Of a DNA stretch of 64,000 nt, positions 22,926 to 33,900 are shown piece by piece (within the stretch, counting starts at the first letter, position 1; each line of letters opens with the position of its first letter). Location of the stretch: positions 64,790,001-64,854,000 of the forward strand of contig CM060733.1 of the NCBI GenBank assembly GCA_030704615.1, written 5' to 3'. The DNA is from Takakia lepidozioides. Lineage: Eukaryota > Streptophyta > Takakiopsida > Takakiales > Takakiaceae. A program made the position numbers and the translations under genes. The notes below the pieces were generated by a model that saw nothing but the letters and a program-made list of their open reading frames with translations, made no database searches and was not told where the DNA came from.

Positions 22926-23680
22926 ATGATAAGGAAAGGAATGATACAAACACACAAGCTCTCTCAAACTCACATGCTTGCACATGAAAACATCACTCAT
23001 ATATTAAGTCGAGCCAAGTGCACCCCACGCCATGGGGAATCCACACTACGACGCCATAGCTAGACGTGGTGAGGCTCAACTCGAGAAAGATGAGCCCACC
23101 GCGATCTGCCGTGAAGATAACAACGCCAGGTGCCCAAACATGTATTGGCCCCTGGATTGACACTTGGGTCAATCCCAAATGTCAATATATAAAAGCTAGC
23201 TATTTCCTAGCTAACTTCACAGTAGTGGTAAAATAACTAGACAGGCCTTTAAGGCATGACTTATTAGTTAGGGCAGATTGGGTGGCCCATTGCTAGGTCC
23301 ATGTCTTGGTCACTACCCCTACTGGGGCGATGGTTCGCTTTTTCACTGACTACGGTGTGTGTGCCTTATGGTGTGTCCTGGGGTTTTAATTTTTTTCCGC
23401 GAATAATTCAAATAAAATCTCTACCAGGGCCTGTGACCCCTGTTTATAAATTTAAAAAATATTTATAAACGTATAGCTAAACTAGGTATTTTATCATATT
23501 GGTGCAATTTTATCCTATAAATGCACCATATCCCTATATTTGATAATCGTTTTTCTTCTTTTTGAAAACATATAACTCTTGTGACCGGGGTTAAAAATAC
23601 GTAAAAACCTGACCTAATTTTTCCTTTGTATTTGGAGGTACCTTCCTGACCAAAACTTTCCTCCTGTTTTTGGAGGTACC

Positions 23681-23809
23681 TTACGTATAGGGTGAGGCGT
23701 CATCCCAAAGGGCTTCTAGTACCGAGGCCCTGTAATACGAGGACAGAGCCTGAGGATTACAGAGGCGAGGTACTGGAAGCCCCGCGGGATAATGCCTTAC
23801 CCTGCGTAA
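23681..23809. repeat. Imperfect hairpin, ~55-bp arms
   Basis: Left arm 23,681-23,737 (TTACG..GGGTGAGGC..TAGTACC..TGTAAT) pairs with right arm 23,756-23,809 (ATTACAG..GGTACTGGAAG..GCCTTACCCTGCGTAA). About 18 bases form the loop. Several mismatches are scattered. It could be a small inverted-repeat transposon or a hairpin RNA gene; the sequence alone does not decide. Confidence 0.7.
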
Positions 23810-24138
23810 AGCCCGACGGAACCCTGCGTACGCCGTAGATCCAAGGTTGGATGAGCGGCTGGATGAGCCTCACACATTTTTCCCCGCGTTGCAAGGATCT
23901 TACGCGTAAGCTTCCGCTCACGGGGGAGCTCACACGCCCAGGAGGGAGCTCACGTGTGACGCCCTAATACCCCCCATTCTGCTCTATAACCCGTCCCATA
24001 AAGCTATCGGAAAAAATCTCATAGGGCCTTTACAGGAGTTGTAAGGTCCTGCTAGGCTGGCAGATATCTTACAAATTTGTAAGACGTTGTAAGGCCCTGC
24101 TAGGTCGGGTTTTCACGTTGGGGAAGGCCCCTCGTGTC

Positions 24139-24215
24139 GGGCCTTCCTGGATTTTCGGGCCCTCGCCTGGGGCTTGCGCCCTCGTATGCAGGGCCCCTCA
24201 AATCCAGGAAGGCCC
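24139..24215. repeat. Palindrome GGGCCTTCCTGGATTT/AAATCCAGGAAGGCCC
   Basis: A perfect 16-bp inverted repeat (24,139-24,154 and 24,200-24,215) with a 45-base GC-rich spacer. It lies about 670 bases upstream of the BBX start codon. Confidence 0.75.
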
Positions 24216-24770
24216 TCCACTCAGGGCCCTCCCCCTACACATAAAACCCCCATGACCGCGGGTTGCGCTCACTCCGTGCTCATGTGAGCTCACGGGATAC
24301 CTCACAGGATACCAACTCCTTGCCAGGCCATGGGGCAAAGTTCCCCCTTTACACGAGCTTGCTGAAGAGGGAGGAGAATCCTAACCCTAAGCTTGTTCGG
24401 AGCATCAAAACCACAAGGCTTTCGAATGTTGTGTCTCTAAGGATCGAGGAACGTGGTTCCCAAATTCGGAACAAGTTCCCGAGGAGGTTCCCAAAATGGG
24501 AACAGAAGCGTACATAGTCTGGAAAGTAAAAAAGATGATGATGTGTTGTCCAAGCCCTGCCTTTGTTGTATCTCTTGCACGCTGAAAAGCAGGCCATACC
24601 TAGAGAGACGAAGCAAGGAAAGTAGCGGAGAAGCAGGGCGAGGAGATGGTTAAGGCAGCTAAGCAGCTAAGCGTAAGTCGACAGAATATAGTCCGGAATT
24701 GGCTACACATGGTTGATTTTGACCTCGTAGCTGCTAGTCAGGACTTATGCCCCGTAATTATACTAAAAAA

Positions 24771-24880
24771 AAGGAGTTGACTCTGAAACAAGCACCAGTG
24801 AGAGAGGAATAGATAGAGAGGTAGAGACGCACAGTGAGGAGGAGAAGAAGGAAATTTGCGCAGCAGATGAAAGAGAAGAG
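24771..24880 (+). promoter_or_regulatory. Putative 5' leader of the BBX gene
   Basis: Purine-rich GAGAGAGG/GAGGAG leader with no upstream ATG in the last 35 bases except in the GCAGATGAAAG context at 24,866, which opens a short different frame. No convincing TATA box was found close by. The transcription start is not determined. Confidence 0.35.
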
Positions 24881-24973
24881 ATGAGGACTCTGTGCGATGT
24901 GTGCGAGGTAGCGCCAGCACGCCTGTTTTGTGCAGCAGACGAGGCTGCTCTCTGTCTCAAATGCGATGAAAAG
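24881..24973 (+). other. BBX exon 1 (start codon to first half of B-box 1)
   Basis: Thirty-one codons, ATG to GAT-GAA-AAG, with six of the eight zinc ligands of B-box 1. The donor is AAG/GTAAAT at 24,974. The start is set by the MRxLCDxCE beginning usual in this subgroup. Confidence 0.9.
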
Positions 24974-27900
24974 GTAAATTCTCCTTGCATTCTAAAAGGT
25001 CTATCAGCCTGGAAGACAAATAATAAGAGGACTAAGCTTGATAGTAGCAGGAGTCTCCCGTTTAGTAGCACCTTGCTCTGTTCAATCAACAAGAGTGTCC
25101 GAAACCACCTCGGTGCTATGATGAAAGAGATTGATATATGTGTGCCCTATGATTTCAGACTCAAACGGGACATGCAAGGGCATAGCACAGGCTAGGCCTG
25201 CACCCTTATGCCATTTATAGCTGGGACCCATGCACGACTCAGAATGTGGACACTAGCGTACGTATAGATGACCAGGTGACATGCATATTGCTCAGCAAGG
25301 AACAATTTTCTTCAAAAGAACATATCGCACTCTGTTCTGTTAGTTCTTCCACCCTAAGTCCTGGTCTCGGTGTAGGCTCATATGCTAGGTTAGAAGCGTC
25401 TTGTGGATCTCTTTGAAACAGCTATTGCAATCCTTCCACTGAGGCTGGTCGTGGGGCTTTGCTGGAATGGTTCGGCGTATGAAAAACTAGAGTTGTAACA
25501 GTACAACGAGCTAGCTGTAGCCTCGTGATAAAACATCAACGAGGACCGGTAGAGAGGAAGTGTAGTGTGTTGACATAAGAGAGAAGTATATGAGCTCTTG
25601 CCATCACTGTCTGCCTGGAGTGATAGTGCTGATAAGTTTCTTGTAGCTCCAGTACATAGTATAGAATCTACTAGATGATGTTCGCCCCGTAGCAGTGCAA
25701 TGTATAGAATGTACTCATAAGATGCAGTTTTCCATGGCCTTGTGGCCATAGACCCCGCGCCCAGTTTGGACGGAACGAAAGGGAACAGATACTACCTTTC
25801 TGAGGAGCTCACTCTGGTAGTGTGCGTTACCTTGATAGAGACAATTAGTTTGGGTTTTCCAGATATCCTCTAGAAAGCCCTTCACACAAGCATCAACTTG
25901 CTGTGTGTGAGCTGCCCAGTAATTAGACCCCAACAGGGCCAGGGCCTTAGGCTGAGCCTCAGGTTGGATATTGTCTTCAGGCTGCCCGCACATCGGGCAA
26001 TTACAATGTCCTTGTCCTCTCTGCATCTGTTTATTGTTCAAAGGTAGGCTTCCTGCCCTGATTTTAAATTTCAGTCTTGTGCCGAAGGTAGGTAGGCCCT
26101 TGAGATCATCCTTAAGGTCCTCGCCCATGTCACAGACTGGAGACTAGTTCAGGAAGTTTTATGCCTAACATCATTTTCATCAGACATTCATTTCATTTTC
26201 ATTTTCACCTTTGGGCATCAGACATGGCTTTGGACACAACCCCCTCCAGGTCAGTTTCATCCAGTAGGGTCAATTCTTCTGGACTAATATTCAGATACTT
26301 GTGAAAATCTCTTCTACCCTTTTCTGCCAAGACTTAGCCTGTTTAACAGGACGGGCTTCTTTCCTAGAAATAGCGTCAATTGTCTTGGGGTATCTGGTAT
26401 TGGGCTTGCGATTCTACTGACCTTACCATCTGACCTTGAATTCATCATGTCGAGAGCTTAAGGGAGGTATGCGAAACTTGCCGGAACAGCCACATTAGCT
26501 GTTCTAGAACAAGCTGACATGCTTTCTTTGATCATCATGCCCTGAATGGATTCTAGAGATTTAGCATGGTTTGACTTGTCGACCCACACAGCAGATGCGT
26601 ACTCCAAGGCTGGCCTAATAACGTTGCAAAGCATGGTCCTTTTAACTTCAGTATCAATCCCTCTGCAGTCGAAAAATTAGTGAAACCTAAAGCTTTGCAT
26701 TTAGCTGAGTGAATCATTTTTTGTATATGCGCATCCCACTTACAATTGGAGGAAAACTTAACACCGAGATATATGTAGGAAGGGAGTACAGGGCATCACC
26801 CCATTTCCATTTGAGATCCCTCCACTTTTACTAACGTTATCTTCTAGCCTCCACAGGTCAAAGAACCTCTTCGCACAATCAATCAGCTCCTGGAGATCGG
26901 ATGGGGTATCCCCTAGGCCTGCGAAGTCATCCGCAAACATAAGAGCTGGTATATGGTGGCATCACCCACCTTTAGCCCAAACCCCTTTCCACATTTAAAG
27001 AAGCTGATTATTGAAAAGATTGGAGAGCAGTGGTGCTACACCTTGATCAAATAAAAAAGTCAAACTTCTGCAGGTTGTGGACCATCCTTCAAACACCTTT
27101 CCCCTGACCCCAGAAGACCAAAGCCGGAGCCACAGCCCCTAACGCCGTACGGTGTCGTAAGCCTTTTTGACATCCAGGAAGAAGACAAAGTGGATTTTCC
27201 TTTCTTTTTCCTTCCCTGGATGATCTGGCTTAGAGTGAAGTTATGGTATTGCAGCCCCTATGTCTCCGAAAGCCAGCCTGGCCTTCATGAAAGCCACTCT
27301 AGACTCCAGATCAACCTCCTACAAAATAGCTTGCCAACTGCGCTAAGAAGTGTGATACCACGATAGTTCCCAGGCTCTGCTTTGTCGCCTTTCTTATACA
27401 GGTTGACAATGACTCCCTGCCTCCAACAAAAGGGAATCACTTCAGTCTGCCAAATAATAAAGAGAAGGGTCACCACCATACTTATGTAGCTCATTGACAA
27501 TGCCATCAAGTCCCCCTGCTTTATAGCCACTTAGATTCTTTACAGCTTCCACGACCTCAGAAGAACTAATGGGTGGGCTGTAACCCTTTGAGATATACTC
27601 CAGTTCATCAGGGCTGTCTTGGAATATAGGAACAGTTTTCTGTACTGTGTCCTTCCATTCTTTAGAAGGCCCCTCACTATTAGAGTTAGATTCACGGCCA
27701 AGAAGGCTGTCGTGTGTTTCAAAGGTTTTTGTTGATGTCAACCGTTGAATTCACCACTGCACCCTTATTATTCCTTAAAGCCTGTACTCGCTGGCCATTT
27801 TTGGCTTGTACAAGCGCTGTAAGGCCAACCTTATCATTACCACCAGGGTGGTGCAACTTAATGTCTCGATACAACTTTTCCCAATAAACCTTCTTCTGAG

Positions 27901-30900
27901 CCCTTACAAGCTGGTTAACCTCTTTCCACAATTGGTAGTATCGAGACCACAGCTCTTTGTTGTTTTATACTACAGCAAGTGCCCGGCTCTCAGCAATATT
28001 GAGCTTGATCTCATTGGTCCACCAATCTACTGCTCTACCAGACGATTAGTCTCGTCCCAATGATCTTATCAGCCGCAGAGGTGACGAAACTCTCCCAAGA
28101 ATCCACAGCTCGTTTGACTTTACTTCTAGCATCACCTAAGCAGGAAGAGAGGTCTTGGAGTGATTGGATAAAGTGTGGGAGAGCCTCATGTAAGGTCTGG
28201 ACATATTCTGTCTGGTCCTCTTCCTCTTGGAATTTTTCTATGCGCTACTTTTGGCATTCCGTCCTTAAGCTCCCGACGAGACGAATTCAAGGTCAGATGG
28301 TGGGGTCAGCTGCAACATATGCCCAACACCAGATATCCTAAGTTAATCGACTCTATATCTTGGAAACAGGACCGCCCTGTCAAACAGGCTAAGTCCTGGC
28401 AGAAGAGAGTAGAAGAGATCCTCAAGGACCTGGACCTGGATCCGCAAGTCTTGACCCTGCTGGATAAATCTGACTTAGAGGCTGTAGTGTCCTCAGCCAT
28501 GTCTGTTGCCATGAGATTGTCTGATGAAAATGACGTTAGGCAGAAAACTTCCCTGAACTTGTTTCCAGTCTGTGACATGGGGGAGGACATCTTGGATGAC
28601 CTCAAGGGTCTACCCACTCTCGGCACTAGACTGAAATTTAAACTCAGGGCAGGAAGCCTACCTTTGAACAGCAAACAGAAGCAGAGAGGAAAGGGAGAGT
28701 GCAATTGCCCGTTGTGTGGGCAATCTGAAGACAGTATTCATTTTCTGATACACTGTCCGGGGTTCTCTCACCAAAGAGACGCTCTCTTCAAATCTATTAA
28801 GGGAATTGTGCCTGTACCCCTGTTTACCAACTTGAAAGTCTCGAGGCTGAGCCAAAAGCCCAGGCCCTCTTGATCTCAGTCCAGACAAGAAAGTGGTCAG
28901 AAGGACCAATATTTGGCACACTGGGGAACAACTCCTTATCCACTACGAGATAATCCACAATGGACAGTTCCTCAGTTTGGGCTTTTTCATGAGTCCACTG
29001 CAAAGGGTCTTTTATGGACCTATTGGTCAAGGTCAAAAGTTCTACCAGCAAATTGAAAAGTCTTTTTCCATTGGAATTCTGCTCATCCTCACCAAAAGCC
29101 CTGTGACAGCATCTTGTTGTAGACCGGTGCCCACCCGGCTATTAAAGTCACCTAACAAGACTACATGGCCTTTGGTGAGGAACTTAGCACAGTCCAGCTT
29201 GATTTCTTCGAAGGCTTTATCTGGGTCAACTGTAAGGGTTCCCTTGGTAGGCATGGAGACAAAACCCACAAAGTGGTCCCTAGCCCTCACGCCGCCCTTC
29301 AATTTAGTCTCAGCCAGATACCATGTTCATTCCGAAGTTCCTTGCTGATACGTTCACAATTATCACACAAGAAATCACGGACAGAGAATCCAAAACTTTT
29401 CTGATCACTCTTTGCAGAGGCCGCCTTGAGGGCACACATCTTACTGAACCATTTATAGCCAATGACGTCCCCATCCAGGGTTTTCCCATGTCTCCTGCCC
29501 AGCGCAAATGTGAATGCCATTTGCTTGAAGAACTTGTCCCACTTCAAATTGTTTCCCTTGGTTAGTTAGCCCAGAGAGGCTAAAGGTGCCCAGCCGCAGA
29601 CCAGCTTTATGCATAAGATTTGTCAGACGTCTAGGTGGCTTTTGAATGCTCCTGGACATCCTGCAATTCTGTATTTGTGGGTTTGTTTAATTGCATGTAA
29701 GCTTTGATCGTTGCGTGTAGTTTTGAGGATTGGCATGCCATTGAGCATGCCATATTCATTTACACGTTGATCACTCCCTGCACGCGAAGACATGTCTGCT
29801 TCTTCTGGGGCAACCTCTTCCAGGGCTTCAAACTTTCAGTTTACGGTCCCGATCCTTGACTGTCTTCCCTGAGCGCCTCATTGAATTACCAATGTCTAAG
29901 ATCACTCTCAACCAGTCAAGGGTCAAACTTCTCTGAGATTGATTTGAAGTGAATCTCTACTTGTACATAGTACAGAGAGATTGTACTCATAAGACGTTGT
30001 TTGCCGTAGCCTTGTGGCCATTGACCCCGCGCCCAGTTTGAGCGGGAACAAAAGGGACAGAACCTACCTCTGTCAGGGGCTGACGTTGGTAGTAAGACTT
30101 ACCTCCATATAAAGAATTAATCCGGGTTTTCCAGATATCCTCTAGAAATCCCTTCACACAAGCATCAATCTGCTGTGCGTGATTTGCCCAAAAACTAGGC
30201 CTCAGGAGGGCCTGGGCTTTTGGCTCAGCCTCGAGACTTTCAAAGTTGGTAAACAGGGGTACAGGCACAATTCCCTTAATAGATTTGAAGAGAGCGTCTC
30301 TTTGGTGAGAGAACCACGGACAGTGTATCAGAAAATGACTACTGTCTTCAGATTGCCCACACAACGGGCAATTGCACTCTCCCTTTCCTCTCTGCTTCTG
30401 TTTGCTGTTCAAAGGTAGGCTTCCTGCCCTGAGTTTAAATTTCAGTCTAGTGCCGAGAGTGGGTAGACCCTTGAGGTCATCCAAGATGTCCTCCCCCATG
30501 TCACAGACTGGAAACAAGTTCAGGGAAGTTTTCTGCCTAACGTCATTTTCATCAGACAATCTCATGGCAACAGACATGGCTGAGGACACTACAGCCTCTA
30601 AGTCAGATTTATCCAGCAGGGTCAAGACTTGCGGATCCAGGTCCAGGTCCTTGAGGATCTCTTCTACTCTCTTCTGCCAGGACTTAGCCTGTTTGACAGG
30701 GCGGTCCTGTTTCCAAGATATAGAGTCGATTAACTTAGGATATCTGGTGTTGGGCATATGTTGCAGCTGACCCCACCATCTGACCTTGAATTCATCTCGT
30801 CGGGAGCTTAAGGACAGAATGCCAAACTCACCCCGAACAGCCACATTGGCTGTTTTGGAGCATGCTGACATACACTCCTTAAGCACCCCCACTTGAATGG

Positions 30901-33900
30901 ATTCTAGAGACTTAGCCTGGTTGGAGTTATCAACCCATATAGCAGATCCGTACTCCAAGGCAGGTCTAATAACGCGACAAAGCATGGTTTTCTTAACCTC
31001 AGAGTTGACCCCTCTGCAGTGGAAAAATTTAGTGAGCCCCAGAGCTTTGCCCTTGCCAGTTTGAACAACTTTCCGGATATGTGCATCCCAATTACAATTG
31101 GAGGAGAACTCAACGCCCAGGTAAGTGTAGGAAGGGAGGACCGGGATCTCTTGGCTACCCCACTGCCACTTAAGATCACTTCCTCCCTCTCCTCTGTCGT
31201 TGATGTGGACAACTCTCCACATCTTTCCCTTGATCCCACAAGACCAGAGGCGGAACCATAGGCCATCTCTCCACAAGCCTTTTTGACATCCAGGAAAAAG
31301 ACATAAGTGGGTTTCCCTTCTTTTTTCCTTCCCTGGATAATCTGGCTTAGAGTGAAGATATGATCCACACAGCCCCTGTTTCGCCGAAAGCCAGCTTGGC
31401 CTTCGTGGAAACAACCTCTAGACTCCAGATCAACCTCGAGACGAGTACTTATAACTCTGCAGAATGTCTTGCCAACAGCATTGAGGAGCGTGATGCCACG
31501 GTAGTTCCCCGGTTCTTCTCTGTCACCCTTCTTGTATAGATTGACAATGACCCCCTGTCGCCAGCGAAAGGGGATCATTTCAGTCTTCCAGATAAGGTTA
31601 AAGAGGAGAACTAGGGCCTCTATCATGGGATCGCCACCGTGCTTGATAAGCTCGTTGACAATACCATCAGGTCCACCAGCTTTATATCCATTTAAATGTT
31701 CAATTGCTTCCACAATCTCAGAAGAACTAATGGGAGCATTATAAGCCATTGAAATATACTCCAGTTCATCAGGGCTGTTGTGAATCATAGGAACAGTTTT
31801 TCCAACTGTGTCCCTCTCAGCAGAAGACCCCTCACTGTTAGACCTAGAAGTTCTGCCAAGGATACTGTAGTGAGTTTCAAAGGTTTTGACAATGTCAACC
31901 GATGAAGTCACCACTGCACCTTTAGTAGTCTTCAGCGCTTGTACTTGCTGACCGTTTTTCGGTTTGTACAAACGTTGAAGGGCCAACCAGAATTTCTTGT
32001 CATTACCACCATGGTGGTTTGAGTTTATTTCACTGTATAACTTGTCCCAGTATAATTTCTTCTGAGACCTAACAAGCTGATTGATATCTTTACGGAGCTG
32101 GTAGTAACCTCGCCCACAATTCTCTGTTGGTTTCCAAATTGCAGCACTCTTTATAAAGGGCTCGTCTCTCAGCTATCTTGAGTTTAATCTCATTAGTCCA
32201 CCAATTAACTGCTCTACCGCAGACAATTAGTTTCCTCCCAATGATCTTGTCAGCCACGGAGGAAATGAAACTCTTCCAAGAGTCCACTGCTCTTTCGACT
32301 TCATTTCTTGCGTTAACAGAGCGTGACTGAAGGTCTTGGAGCGATTGGACAAAATGAGGGAGAGCCTCTTGCAAGGCCTGGACGTACTCGGCCTTGACCT
32401 CCTCATTGTGGAATTTTTCTATGTGCCACTTCCGAATCGAACGTTTCACAGATCTCTTGGTGGTGGGAAAACACCTTTTGATCTCAGTCCAAACCAGGAA
32501 GTGGTCAGAGGTACCAATATCAGTTCTGTCGATCAACACATTGGCACACTGGGGGAACAAAATTTTGTCCATTATGATATAGTCCACAATGGAACGTTCC
32601 CCAGTTTGGGGTTTCTCACGAGTCCATTGCACTTGCTCACCTCTTGTCCTGTTATTCAAGGTCAAAAGCTGAAGCTCTTCTAGACAGTTAATTAACCGTC
32701 TGCCATTAGAATTCAGCTCGTCCTCACCAAAAGGTCCAATGATATCGTCCTGATGGATCCCTTTGCCCACCCGGGCATTGAAGTCCCCCAATAGTACCAC
32801 CTGACCTTTGGCAAGGAACGAAGCACAGTCCAGCTTTACATCTTCGAAGGCCTTGTCTGCATCAGCACTAAGGGTCCCCTCTGTGGGCATGTAAACACAA
32901 CCAACAAAGAGGTCCTTTGTACAGAGAGAGACTGAGAGAGAGCTGAACATATATGTACACACGGGAGAAAGTGACAAAGAGGACAATGGGAGTGAAGGTC
33001 CATGGATGCAATAAGCTGGCGAGCAGGCATGTGCGATTAGAGCTTGCAGAGGCCCGAGCGGTGCCCCGCTGTGATATATGCGAGAATGCTCCAGGTAATA
33101 CTTTCTTCCTTCGTCACTCACTTGTACATCCATACCAGAGGATATTTTGAAAATTGGAAGTACGAATGGAACTAATTCAGGTTGGGAAAGTCCTATACAA
33201 CAAAGCCTGCATGGAAGCAATATCTATAGCATCCGGATCAATTTCGAGTAGAAGCCAAAGCCTGATGTTTGTTCATTGAATTATTCACAGTTACTCTCTC
33301 ATTTCAATTCTTCTTTTGCTGTGATTCATATTAAGGTGAATTTGACTTGGTAAGCAAATGAGGCAGTATCTCCAGATGCGCTGCATGTATTAGGTTGTCA
33401 TTTTTTGACCAGGCACATGAATGGGTCCAGTTGTACATGTCGAGAATGTTGAGGCATATTTAGACAAGCATGAACTCGTCAGATCATGCCAGATCTCTAG
33501 TTGCCTGATATCTATTATCATCTGTTGCTCTGTAGTACAGGCACATTAACATTGGGCTAAAGAATGAATGTCGAGGATGTCTTCTCATCAGGCTCCAACT
33601 TGTGAGTACTTAAAAGTAATTGAGATTAGCCCATTGTCAATGGTCTCTTTTATTCTGAAGAGCATGCATTTAAGTTTGTCATGGGGCTGTTGACAAATAA
33701 CACACTTGAAAGTCAAGTGGCTTACACAAAAGAGGTTTAATGTGGCAGCATTTTTCTACTGTGGGATCGATGGGACGTCCCTTTGTCTGCAGTGCGACAT
33801 GGATGTGCATATTGGTGGGAAAAAGACACATGAGCGGTACCTTTTGATGGGCCAGAGAGTGGAGGCAAGAATTTCCTCTATCAAATGCTTGTGAATTTTA

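Larger units (their letters stand above)
22926..24770. other. Non-coding interval with two palindromes, upstream of the BBX gene
   Basis: No gene is recognised. A TATATAAAAG box occurs near 23,187, probably belonging to an unassigned repeat. 23,380-23,640 is AT-rich. 23,681-23,809 and 24,139-24,215 form hairpins (listed separately). A short direct repeat GTTGTAAGGYCCTGCTAGG appears near 24,038 and 24,090. A CACGTGTG element lies near 23,951. Confidence 0.45.

Noticed and set aside
24974-25195. Exon 1 of the BBX gene read through as a single-exon 104-codon gene
   Set aside because: The second half lacks the rest of the B-box, while a donor at 24,974 and the matching exon at 32,998 complete it.
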